DNA of 25,074 bases. Source: a virus. Made by a program: the position numbers and the translations under genes. The stretch is from IMG/VR virus record IMGVR_UViG_3300005294_000072, positions 1 to 25,074 of that record; one strand, 5' to 3'. Below are positions 7,112-13,344 of the stretch, piece by piece. How positions within the stretch are numbered: position 1 is the first letter of the stretch; every line of letters begins with the position of its first letter. A model generated the notes under the pieces. That model was not told the origin of the DNA. It saw nothing but the letters and a program-made list of their open reading frames with translations, and made no database searches.

Positions 7112-7113
7112 TT

Positions 7114-7314
7114 ATGCTTGAAATTATAGTTAATTGTAATGAAGACGCTGTATTTTTCAAAAACTATGTATTTCATGTAACACAACCATTAAATGTAATA
7201 GATATGTTACAGAAATTATTTGATGAACTAATTGAATATCAGGATAATACTACATTAAGTATACAGTTAGTAAAAATCGACGAAGATACACGCACAATCG
7301 TAGGTGAGTGGTGA
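7114..7314 (+). CDS. Small unknown protein, 66 aa
   Basis: A 66-residue acidic protein with the layout strand, strand, helix, strand (LEIIVNCNEDAVFF, YVFHVTQPLN, MLQKLFDELIEYQ, TTLSIQLVKI). GGGA lies upstream of the ATG at a usable distance. Its stop TGA overlaps the start of the nuclease gene. It may be a partner of the nuclease, which is inference from coupling only. Confidence 0.65.
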   Translation: MLEIIVNCNEDAVFFKNYVFHVTQPLNVIDMLQKLFDELIEYQDNTTLSIQLVKIDEDTRTIVGEW

Positions 7315-8204
7315 AAAGAGTTATTTTAGATGCAACCACGTTAACCAAGCTACAAGTGTGTGATGAATATTATAATCTAACCACTAATCTAAATCTCATA
7401 CCTATTGGTGGAAAAGGTAGAGGTTTAGAAGGTGGTTCTTTGATGCATGAGATGTTGGCAACGTATTATCGTTTGCATAATACTTTTAACTTACAAGATA
7501 GATTACAAGCAGCAGTTTTAACAGGCCAAACATTTATTACTGGTTGTGAAGTATGTATTAGCGGTACAAAATGTCCCATACACACAGACCACCCTTTTAC
7601 CGGCCTAGAATCATTAACCGTTGAAGAAGCGCACGATGTAATAGCTAATTTTCACCAATACCATGAACGATGGAAAAATGATTCCTGGTCAACAGTATCA
7701 GTTGAGCATGTTAAAGGTAAAGTAATTTATGAAGATGATGAGTTATCACTTCTCTGGAAAGCTAAAATTGATTGGGAAGTAGATAATCTTGAAGGTATTT
7801 TCTCAGTAGATCATAAAACAGCCTCGCGTCGTGAGAATACTTTAAGCCTACATAACCAATTCATAGGCCAATCTATTCTAACAGAGCAGAATAAAGTATT
7901 CATTAATAAGATTGGTACGCAAAAGTCTCTTAAAGCTGAAGAAAAGTTTGAACGTGTTGCGGTTAATTATACGAAGAGTAGACAAGTAGAATGGATTAAT
8001 GAAGCAGCAGGATGGGCATATGATCTTATATCTCTTGTAGAATCAGGAGTATACAAGCATCGTATGTCATCTTGTCAAAGTAGTAAATATGGTCCTTGCA
8101 GGTTTCATGAAGTTTGTGAAGCAGAACCGAATGACCGTGTAAGAATTATTAATGAGAAATTTAAAGTTAATGATAAGCCGTGGGATGTGTTGAATGATGA
8201 TTAA
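7311..8204 (+). CDS. PD-(D/E)XK nuclease with probable Fe-S cluster (Cas4/RecB-like)
   Basis: A nuclease of about 297 residues of the RecB/Cas4 type, expected to trim or resect DNA ends in phage replication and recombination. Numbering from GTG 7308, it shows the His of motif I in SLMHEMLATYY, the acidic residue in KIDWEVD, then VDHKTAS, which gives the D-x-K of the active site. Four cysteines fit an iron-sulphur cluster: C18 near the N-terminus, and C256, C264 and C270 near the C-terminus (spacing C-X7-C-X5-C). The start is GTG at 7308 or 7311, the latter overlapping the previous stop as GTGA. The Sak4-like ATPase and SSB-like genes lie further down the same operon. Confidence 0.82.
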   Translation: MKRVILDATTLTKLQVCDEYYNLTTNLNLIPIGGKGRGLEGGSLMHEMLATYYRLHNTFNLQDRLQAAVLTGQTFITGCEVCISGTKCPIHTDHPFTGLESLTVEEAHDVIANFHQYHERWKNDSWSTVSVEHVKGKVIYEDDELSLLWKAKIDWEVDNLEGIFSVDHKTASRRENTLSLHNQFIGQSILTEQNKVFINKIGTQKSLKAEEKFERVAVNYTKSRQVEWINEAAGWAYDLISLVESGVYKHRMSSCQSSKYGPCRFHEVCEAEPNDRVRIINEKFKVNDKPWDVLNDD

Positions 8205-8436
8205 TTTTACGCATGATATTAATGGAGAAGCAGTACCAGATTGTCCAAGATGTAATGGTACTGGAAAACCACATCCTACAGATAATGAAAGAATAAAGAA
8301 ATGTATGTGTGTTCTACATTGGTATGTTTGTCCTACATTAGTATCAGCAGGTAAAAGAGATTTAAGAGGTAGGAAGAAACTAGAGAAATGTGATTGTGCA
8401 ATTAAGTATTATCAAGAACTTTATAATAGTTTTTGA
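8194..8436 (+). CDS. Small zinc-binding protein with DnaJ-like CxxCxGxG motif
   Basis: An 80-residue protein. CPRCNGTGKP (about residues 17-26) is the zinc-finger motif of DnaJ-type proteins. Further cysteines follow in KKCMC, YVC and KCDC. Isolated single or double repeats of this kind are frequent in phage small proteins and may bind RNA, DNA or a protein partner. It overlaps the end of the nuclease gene by 11 bases (two possible ATGs, 8194 and 8197). Confidence 0.7.
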   Translation: MMINFTHDINGEAVPDCPRCNGTGKPHPTDNERIKKCMCVLHWYVCPTLVSAGKRDLRGRKKLEKCDCAIKYYQELYNSF

Positions 8437-8445
8437 GATAACAAA

Positions 8446-8523
8446 ATGCTAACAAAGATGCTCCTATCAATCTGCATAGCTTTAATGGCAGCTTATTTTT
8501 TGATGAAGGTTACTGATGAATGA
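8446..8523 (+). CDS. 25-residue membrane micropeptide
   Basis: A 25-residue peptide, MLTKMLLSICIALMAAYFLM followed by KVTDE: a single hydrophobic helix with a positive N-terminal side. It fills the only gap between two neighbouring genes and overlaps the next start by 8 bases. It resembles the other micropeptides at 6493 and 6595. No Shine-Dalgarno site is evident, so confidence is limited. Confidence 0.4.
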   Translation: MLTKMLLSICIALMAAYFLMKVTDE

Positions 8524-8869
8524 TGAAGAACTTATCTCATTACGAGAAAAGTTAAATTTAGTTACTGAACAACTAAATAATAAAATTATTGAATTTGAAG
8601 CTTATCTTGCAAATTTAGGATTTGGAATTAGAGTATGGTCAGGTGAGCAGGATAAGATAAAGATTGGGTATGGTAAGTTTGACAACAAATGGCATGTATT
8701 AATCAAATATATTACTGATGATGGTAATGAGATAATTAATATTCTTACAAAAGCACCTAGAAATCTAAGATTACACGGTTATAAAAGACGTGATGAATTA
8801 GTTATTGCAATATTAGAAAGTGCTAAGAGCTTAACAGATAAGATTGAAAAAGTAATAACAAAAGAATAA
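8516..8869 (+). CDS. Unknown protein, 117 aa
   Basis: A 117-residue protein with an N-terminal coiled-coil-like helix (EELISLREKLNLVTEQLNN), a central beta-rich part (GFGIRVWSG, KIKIGYGKF, WHVLIKYI) and a C-terminal helix. The layout recalls small phage accessory proteins that dimerise through the first helix. No motif allows a function to be given. Confidence 0.7.
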   Translation: MNDEELISLREKLNLVTEQLNNKIIEFEAYLANLGFGIRVWSGEQDKIKIGYGKFDNKWHVLIKYITDDGNEIINILTKAPRNLRLHGYKRRDELVIAILESAKSLTDKIEKVITKE

Positions 8870-8873
8870 AACA

Positions 8874-9191
8874 ATGGTAACTAATAAACACATACACAAA
8901 TATCAAAAGGAGGTTCTCGGAAAAGATTACCGAATACTCCGGTGTCATATTCCAGGATGTAACCATTATATCCGAGAATCTTTAGGTATAGGTAAATTAT
9001 CTCTTTGTAATAGGTGTAATGAACCTATAGTTTTGACATCATGGCATTTACAGAGAAAGAAGCCACATTGTCAAGAATGTACGAAAGATAGTGGATTTGC
9101 TAAGAAGTATAAAAAGGTTGATGAAGTTAGTACTGATAGGTTGAAAGAATTGCTTACTGCTGATGATTTGTTGAAGAAGGTGTTGAAATGA
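8874..9191 (+). CDS. Zinc-ribbon protein, 105 aa
   Basis: A 105-residue protein with the ligand pattern CHIPGC (about residues 24-29), CNRC (about 45-48) and CQEC (about 66-69), enough for two zinc sites or one extended ribbon. The C-terminus is a basic helix with KKYKKVDEV and RLKELL. It is probably a nucleic-acid-binding accessory protein; the partner is unknown. The stop overlaps the next start (ATGA). Confidence 0.75.
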   Translation: MVTNKHIHKYQKEVLGKDYRILRCHIPGCNHYIRESLGIGKLSLCNRCNEPIVLTSWHLQRKKPHCQECTKDSGFAKKYKKVDEVSTDRLKELLTADDLLKKVLK

Positions 9192-9502
9192 TGTGGAATC
9201 TTGATGAGGCATTAGAATTAATACGCGAGTTACAGCCTAAAGTAAGAGAATTAGGATATCATGTTTTGTTAGGTGGTGGAGTTCTTAATGAAGGTAAATC
9301 AGATAAGGATTTAGATTTATTTTTTATTCCATTAAACAATTATCAAGGTAATGATGATGAGTTAGTTAAGTATCTATTTGACAGGTTTAGTTGGTTAGAT
9401 CCTATTAGAGACTCGCCTGATTATATGTCTGGAGATATGTGGCATTATAAGCATATGCTCAAGAATAAAAGTGAACAGAGGATTGACTTTTTCATTCAGT
9501 AA
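9188..9502 (+). CDS. Nucleotidyltransferase-fold protein
   Basis: A 104-residue protein with a nucleotidyltransferase-type signature, LLGGGVLNEGKSDKDLDLFF (about residues 27-46): a GG pair, a Ser and the D-x-D acidic pair spaced as in minimal nucleotidyltransferases. A third acidic residue could be the Asp in RIDFFIQ near the end. This is the size of a bare catalytic domain, as in antitoxin or tRNA-modifying types, but no substrate domain is present. It may act on a tRNA or nucleotide; this is inference. Confidence 0.6.
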   Translation: MMWNLDEALELIRELQPKVRELGYHVLLGGGVLNEGKSDKDLDLFFIPLNNYQGNDDELVKYLFDRFSWLDPIRDSPDYMSGDMWHYKHMLKNKSEQRIDFFIQ

Positions 9503-9508
9503 AATAAT

Positions 9509-9676
9509 ATGACCATCACCACGATAGCTAACGCAGAAATAGCAGTAGATGTTGTTGATGTTCTTTTTGTTGTTAAGGATAGATATGAAAAGTATTCTGT
9601 TTTTCTTTCTGGTAATAATGAATATCAGATAACTAAAGAAGAATACGAACGGTTGAAGAAGATTTTTATTAAGTAA
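9509..9676 (+). CDS. Small unknown protein, 55 aa
   Basis: A 55-residue protein. It starts MTITTIANAEIAVDVVDVLF, a hydrophobic beta-type segment, and ends in an amphipathic helix (EYERLKKIFIK). No clear ribosome site, no motif. It fills the gap between the nucleotidyltransferase-like and ATPase genes exactly (6-base gaps), which is the main support. Confidence 0.55.
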   Translation: MTITTIANAEIAVDVVDVLFVVKDRYEKYSVFLSGNNEYQITKEEYERLKKIFIK

Positions 9677-9682
9677 ATAATC

Positions 9683-10471
9683 ATGCCTACAATGGAAACA
9701 GCTTCTCTTGATGCTCTATATTGTTTATTCACTGGCGAGTGGGGCGTAAGGAAAAGTACACAAGCATTAACATTTCCCGGTCCACAGTATTGGTTTAGTT
9801 TTGATCAAAAGATGGGTAGTATGCTTCTGCCTATTAAAGCATTCGGTATAGACCCTTCTACTATTCATTATGATGATTATCAAGATTGGGGAAAAGCTGA
9901 GAAGAAGTTAGAAGCATTTCAGCTTACCTGTCCATATAAGACTATTGTAATTGATACTATTGGTACTTGTGGTGATGCTATCAACTCTCAAACTCTTAAA
10001 TTAAAGCGTGGTACTACAACTAAAGATGGTGCAGAAAAGGGAATTACTATTGCTGGTATTCCTGTTAATTCTATTGAAGATTATAAGGCAGAAACAAGTG
10101 CTCTACAGAGTCTCATTCGCCTAACTAAAGACATTCACATTTTTCATAAGGTCAATATAATTCTTATCGCGCACGTAATGATTGATGAGAAGAGTAATGA
10201 AGAGAAAAGTGCAGCGCAATCACGCATAATCGTCAGTGGCGCGCGTAAAATGGCCTTTAAGATTCCAGGTTATTGTCATGAAGTATACCATTTCTTCATG
10301 AAAAGAGAAGCAATCTCACAACGATATGCCGTAAGAACTACGCATAGTATTACAGACTTTGCAAGAACAGCATTACCACTTGAAAAGGAGATAGTGTTGG
10401 ACGATAGTCCGCTGTATGCTAATTATGTAAAACCGGCAATAGAAAAGCTAAAGAACCTGCCGAAGAAGTAA
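9683..10471 (+). CDS. Sak4/RecA-like ATPase with altered Walker A
   Basis: A 262-residue ATPase of the Sak4/AAA_24 type, expected to pair or anneal DNA strands in phage recombination. The P-loop region is G18-E-W-G-V-R-K24-S25; the usual Gly before the Lys is Arg23. Walker B is TIVIDTIG, with D91. The next part, FPGPQYWFSFDQKMG, and the later IILIAHV motif suit this family. The following gene is an SSB-like protein, a pairing seen with Sak4 proteins in many phages. It starts 6 bases after the previous stop. Confidence 0.75.
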   Translation: MPTMETASLDALYCLFTGEWGVRKSTQALTFPGPQYWFSFDQKMGSMLLPIKAFGIDPSTIHYDDYQDWGKAEKKLEAFQLTCPYKTIVIDTIGTCGDAINSQTLKLKRGTTTKDGAEKGITIAGIPVNSIEDYKAETSALQSLIRLTKDIHIFHKVNIILIAHVMIDEKSNEEKSAAQSRIIVSGARKMAFKIPGYCHEVYHFFMKREAISQRYAVRTTHSITDFARTALPLEKEIVLDDSPLYANYVKPAIEKLKNLPKK

Positions 10472-10495
10472 TTCAGTTTTTAGGAGAAAGAACAA

Positions 10496-10930
10496 ATGGG
10501 TTTCGTTAAGATTACTGAAAATGATCTGAAAAAGGGTCTTATCGTTGAGCCTGCATGGTATAGGGTCCATATTGAAGGAATGGAAGAGCGTACTAGTTCT
10601 AAGGGAACATCACAGAATCATTTCCCTACTGGTAAAATTCTGTTTAATGCTGATACCGGAGATACTAGATTCGCAGGTGTTGAGACTCCCAAAGGATGGT
10701 GTTTTAATGAAGGAGCACCAGCTTTTACTATTCCCTTCTTAGTAGCTACTGGTACTAATGAAGCAGAGCTTATGAAGGCTATTAAAGAAGCTGGAGATCA
10801 AGGCATTCGTCTTGATATGGATAGTGCAGTTGGTAAGGATTTGGATATCTTTATTGAGAACGGAGTTTATGAGGGACGTACTCAGAATAAGATTAACCAT
10901 AAATACAGGGCACCAAAGGTTAAAGCCTAG
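10496..10930 (+). CDS. SSB-like single-stranded DNA-binding protein
   Basis: A 144-residue protein. The start has an AGGAG site at good spacing, the best in this part. The beginning (PAWYRVHIEGMEERTSSKG) and the end (LDIFIENGVYEGRTQNKIN, then KYRAP) look like OB-fold strands of small phage SSB or DUF669-like proteins. Most such proteins coat single-stranded DNA and work with the recombinase encoded just before it. No acidic tail is present; the short end is basic. The assignment rests on pattern and neighbours, not on a database match. Confidence 0.65.
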   Translation: MGFVKITENDLKKGLIVEPAWYRVHIEGMEERTSSKGTSQNHFPTGKILFNADTGDTRFAGVETPKGWCFNEGAPAFTIPFLVATGTNEAELMKAIKEAGDQGIRLDMDSAVGKDLDIFIENGVYEGRTQNKINHKYRAPKVKA

Positions 10931-10948
10931 TCAACAACGATAACGAGT

Positions 10949-11120
10949 TTATTCAACCAGGATGCTGTGAATAAGTTGTATGTTTTCACAACAAATAAAC
11001 AGAACATTATATTGTCTTGATAATAACTTCAAGAATATAGTGACTAGATATTGTGAGCAACGAAGTTCAGCGTTGTGTCTACCCACATAATATCCAGAAA
11101 AGGACATCCTGGTTGAATAA
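10949..11120 (+). ncRNA. Multi-branched structured RNA closed by a 16-bp perfect helix
   Basis: In the gap after the SSB-like gene, 10949-10964 (TTATTCAACCAGGATG) pairs perfectly with 11105-11120. Inside are three hairpins: 10966-10971/10985-10990 (6 bp; a 5-bp GTTGT/ACAAC stem competes), 11006-11012 plus 11015-11020 with 11029-11041 (13 bp with a 2-base bulge), and 11058-11062/11071-11075 (5 bp). The fold is thus a closed junction of about 170 nt. No T-run follows, so it is not a simple terminator. It precedes the acidic-protein gene at 11185 and may be a leader or an independent RNA. Confidence 0.65.
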
Positions 11121-11184
11121 TTATTACTATTTACTCAAAGTCGGAAAATGGTGGCACAGCTTCTATCATTTGGGAGAAAATTGT

Positions 11185-11316
11185 ATGGAACATCAGGAAT
11201 ATCGTGATTACTTTATGGATGATGAGAAAGATGAAGAAGAACTTCCTGAAGAAGCAGAAGACGTAGACGAGGAAGAAGAGGAAGAAGTAGATACTGATGA
11301 TGAGGATAATGAGTAA
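11185..11316 (+). CDS. Small, extremely acidic protein, 43 aa
   Basis: A 43-residue protein that is mainly Asp and Glu after MEHQEYRDYFMDDEK. It carries almost no positive charge in its second half, so it could mimic DNA or mask a basic surface, as some phage inhibitors do; this is inference. The longer frame from GTG 11053 runs through the structured element and has no ribosome site, while ATG 11185 has GGGAG with 9 bases of spacing. It overlaps the next start (TAATG). Confidence 0.65.
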   Translation: MEHQEYRDYFMDDEKDEEELPEEAEDVDEEEEEEVDTDDEDNE

Positions 11317-11570
11317 TGGCTGGTTATGATGAAGATAGAGATAGATTAAGTAATGCTAAACAAGCAGGAAAGTACGAAAAATCAACACGCGAACCCCACT
11401 TCCTTCAAATAGACAGACGAATGAAGGAAACGCAGAATGAAATTGAATACATGACTAAGATGCTTGAAAGTAAAAAGGTATACTTAAAGCAATTGGAAAC
11501 AGTACGTAGAATGGTAAAGCCTGCTGACGAGGCTAAGATTCAGGCGCTTATTTCTGTTGGTTTGCTGTAG
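11316..11570 (+). CDS. Coiled-coil protein, 84 aa
   Basis: An 84-residue protein. The first 30 residues are polar and basic, and residues 31-65 form a long heptad-type helix (IDRRMKETQNEIEYMTKML), then a short C-terminal helix ends in LISVGLL. It overlaps the acidic gene by one base, so the two may be made at a fixed ratio and could form a complex. No family recognised. Confidence 0.7.
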   Translation: MAGYDEDRDRLSNAKQAGKYEKSTREPHFLQIDRRMKETQNEIEYMTKMLESKKVYLKQLETVRRMVKPADEAKIQALISVGLL

Positions 11571-11581
11571 ATAATAGAGAA

Positions 11582-11755
11582 TGCTTCTTGGTGCTATACT
11601 GTTCTTCCTTTGGTTGATATGCCTTAAAAGAATCAACTATACAAAAGGTTGGAATATTCTGTAAAATGAACACAAAGCAAAAGAAGCAGAACCTCGCGTA
11701 ATGATTCTGTTAATTTCATTCTGTTGAATGACTAGACAGATAGTTACGCGAGGTT
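11582..11755 (+). ncRNA. Structured RNA element upstream of tRNA
   Basis: Positions 11571-11777 contain no credible gene. 11582-11589 (TGCTTCTT) pairs with 11681-11688, enclosing an 8-bp hairpin 11611-11618/11632-11639. Next, 11690-11701 (AACCTCGCGTAA) pairs perfectly with 11744-11755 over 12 bp, and its loop holds 11706-11710/11736-11740 and 11716-11721/11726-11731 with a TGTT loop, giving one rod of about 66 nt. The rod sits 22 bases before the tRNA. It might guide processing of the tRNA transcript, serve as a terminator without a T-run, or be a separate RNA. This is read by eye. Confidence 0.6.
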
Positions 11756-11777
11756 GTTATTGTTGATAATATTTTCA

Positions 11778-11854
11778 GGGCCATTAGCTCAAATGGTTAG
11801 AGCATCCGGCTCATAATCGGGTGGTTACTAGTTCAAGTCTAGTATGGCCCACCA
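11778..11854 (+). tRNA. tRNA-Ile2 (anticodon CAU), probably lysidine-modified
   Basis: A full cloverleaf with encoded CCA: acceptor GGGCCAT/ATGGCCC, D-stem GCTC/GAGC, anticodon loop CTCATAA with anticodon CAT, and T-loop GTTCAAGTC. CAT alone could mean Met, but the acceptor carries C4-G69 and C5-G68, the pairs known to let TilS recognise tRNA-Ile2, and the D-arm and T-arm read like bacterial tRNA-Ile2. It would then decode AUA, frequent in this AT-rich phage. An initiator tRNA is unlikely since 1-72 is a G-C pair. Confidence 0.85.
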
Positions 11855-11862
11855 ATTTTTTT

Positions 11863-12078
11863 ATGACTAAAGAAAAAGAAGAACTAGTACGTAATCTTAG
11901 AATCAAACTATTTGCTGCTAATTATCCAGAGATTTTTGTAGTTACTGAGAAAGAATTATGTGCTGCTGAAGAATCTATTAGTGAATGGTTAGAATCTCAA
12001 GGTAAAAAACCAATTCTTAAATGTGGTAAACATGGTCTATATTTTAAAGGTTCTCAATTAGTTTTAGAGGTAAAATGA
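11863..12078 (+). CDS. Small unknown protein, 71 aa
   Basis: A 71-residue protein. The first half is helical (KEKEELVRNLRIKLFAANYP), the second has short strands (PILKCGKHGLYFKGSQLVLE). The frame upstream of ATG 11863 reads through the tRNA, so the start is set at this ATG, only 8 bases after the tRNA CCA end and preceded by a T-run and no ribosome site. The stop overlaps the next start (ATGA). Confidence 0.7.
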   Translation: MTKEKEELVRNLRIKLFAANYPEIFVVTEKELCAAEESISEWLESQGKKPILKCGKHGLYFKGSQLVLEVK

Positions 12079-12515
12079 GCAGCCAACACTTCACCGATAT
12101 CCTACAGCAAATGAAAACTATTCATGACAAAAAATCTCACGACTACGCACAAGATACAGACCCATTCTCTAACTTTACACGAGCAGCAACTATTGTCTCT
12201 TGGTTCACTTCTCCTACAGACCAAGTATTTGCAGGCATACTCGGTATTAAGTTCGCACGTTTGGCTGAGCTACTTTCTACTTCAAAAGAACCTAACAATG
12301 AAAGTATTGACGACACGTTTATTGACGCTGCTAACTATTTTGTCTTGTGGGCAGCGTATTACAGACGTGAGAAAGAGTTGAAGAAACTTGTTGAGGAAGG
12401 TCTTAAACATGATATTAGAAGTATCTTTGGACCTAAAGTAGAGGTTAGACCACAAGGTGAATATAAGATGCCTGTAGATTTACCGGAAGTATTAGATAAT
12501 CATTCAGATTTTTAA
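12075..12515 (+). CDS. MazG-like / DUF1599-type nucleotide-pool protein
   Basis: A 146-residue, all-helical protein. KKSHDYAQDTDPFSNFTRAA (about residues 18-37) is the signature found in phage DUF1599-type proteins (predicted MazG-like nucleotide pyrophosphatases or nucleotide-modification partners). Later GIKFARLAELL and ESIDDTFIDAANYFVLW provide the expected Lys, Arg and acidic helix. It would tune or clean the dNTP pool near the polymerase gene. Enzyme activity cannot be decided from the sequence alone. Confidence 0.65.
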   Translation: MSSQHFTDILQQMKTIHDKKSHDYAQDTDPFSNFTRAATIVSWFTSPTDQVFAGILGIKFARLAELLSTSKEPNNESIDDTFIDAANYFVLWAAYYRREKELKKLVEEGLKHDIRSIFGPKVEVRPQGEYKMPVDLPEVLDNHSDF

Positions 12516-12524
12516 CAAATTAAA

Positions 12525-12612
12525 GCCAAGTTGGTGGAATTGGCAGACACAAAGGACTTAAAATCCTTCGACCTAATAAGTCATATCGGTTCGACTCCGA
12601 TACTTGGCACCA
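12525..12612 (+). tRNA. tRNA-Leu (anticodon UAA)
   Basis: An 88-base class II tRNA with acceptor GCCAAGT/ACTTGGC, discriminator A and encoded CCA. The anticodon stem AAGGA/TCCTT surrounds CTTAAAA, anticodon TAA, decoding UUA, the expected favourite Leu codon of an AT-rich genome. The variable arm (ACCTAATAAGT) is long, as in all tRNA-Leu. The T-arm reads ATCGG-TTCGACT-CCGAT. It lies between two genes, 9 bases after the MazG-like gene and 5 before the next. Confidence 0.93.
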
Positions 12613-12617
12613 ATATC

Positions 12618-12863
12618 ATGATAAAGAATCTTTCTGACATAATTTCACATGAATGGCATAGGGCTACTACTCTAGCAAGCTATGGTATGGAACCATTAAC
12701 AATAGGATGGTTTGAAGGTAAGGCTTACATTTACATGTGGAATTATAAAACAGGACGATTTTCTTGGAAAGAATTTAATACAAATAGACCTGAAAAACCT
12801 AGCCCTAATAAGAGTCTATTTGATAGAGATGATGTATTCTATAAGGCATTAAATAAAAGATAA
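12618..12863 (+). CDS. Small unknown protein, 81 aa
   Basis: An 81-residue protein. ATG 12618 is used because the frame upstream runs through the tRNA-Leu gene. It has a Trp/Tyr-rich middle (IGWFEGKAYIYMWNYKTG) and a Pro-rich hinge before a short helix. No family recognised. Its stop TAA overlaps the next start (TAATG). Confidence 0.65.
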   Translation: MIKNLSDIISHEWHRATTLASYGMEPLTIGWFEGKAYIYMWNYKTGRFSWKEFNTNRPEKPSPNKSLFDRDDVFYKALNKR

Positions 12864-13108
12864 TGCCAACCCTAAAAGAACTCTTCAAGAACGAGAAAAT
12901 ATGGTGGAAGAAAGCTATAGTTCTTGAAACTTATCATCTTATGCATGAAATATCTAATAGCGATTGGCACATGAGAGATACTAGTCGTGAATTAAAGTGT
13001 TCTCTCGGCTATGTTTGTGAAGAGTTAATGTTGGCAAAAGAGTTGAAGAGTAATGAAGGGTTGAAGGAATTATCAAGGAATAAGGCTTTGAGGAGTATTA
13101 AAAAGTGA
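12863..13108 (+). CDS. Small helix-turn-helix-like protein, 81 aa
   Basis: An 81-residue helical protein. DWHMRDTSRELKCSLGYVCE (about residues 32-51) has the spacing of a helix-turn-helix in small phage DNA-binding proteins of the type W-x-x-R-D-T-A-x-x-L-x-x-S. The flanks are basic (KEL, KALRSIKK). It could be a transcription regulator or a packaging-like small subunit; no target is visible. The stop overlaps the next start (GTGAATA region, 13105). Confidence 0.55.
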   Translation: MPTLKELFKNEKIWWKKAIVLETYHLMHEISNSDWHMRDTSRELKCSLGYVCEELMLAKELKSNEGLKELSRNKALRSIKK

Positions 13109-13344
13109 ATAATGATTTTCGTAAACTTCAAGCAGTAGTTAAAGTATTAAAAGTACGATTTAATAATTTGAATGTAGAAGAAGTTAATGATATTGCAATT
13201 AAAGTTATTGAAGCAGTAAGAGATCAAGCTTCTTTACGTTATATTGATAGTGACTATGGTTCATTTGAAGTATTTGGTAGTCAACAAGATATTGAAAATC
13301 TTCATAGAACTCTTTCCTCAATGACAAAGAGAATTGATGAATGA
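13105..13344 (+). CDS. Small unknown protein, 79 aa
   Basis: A 79-residue protein starting at GTG 13105, which overlaps the previous stop as GTGA. It has helix, helix, strand, helix layout (LQAVVKVLKVRFNNLNVEEV, SFEVFGSQQDIENLHRTLSS). No motif and no family. It is followed by the polymerase gene with a 4-base overlap. Confidence 0.65.
   Translation: MNNDFRKLQAVVKVLKVRFNNLNVEEVNDIAIKVIEAVRDQASLRYIDSDYGSFEVFGSQQDIENLHRTLSSMTKRIDE

Noticed and set aside
11053-11184. Upstream extension of the acidic gene from GTG 11053
   Set aside because: It runs through the structured RNA element, has no ribosome site, and its composition differs from the acidic part; ATG 11185 has a good GGGAG site.
11614-11643. 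Possible promoter TTGATA with TATACA at 18-base spacing
   Set aside because: Both boxes are weak, and the bases belong to a hairpin of the RNA element; no independent support.
11821-11862. Gene start inside the tRNA at 11821
   Set aside because: The frame is open through the tRNA by chance; ATG 11863 is the likely start.
12531-12617. Gene start inside the tRNA-Leu at 12531
   Set aside because: The open frame crosses a complete tRNA gene; ATG 12618 lies just after it.
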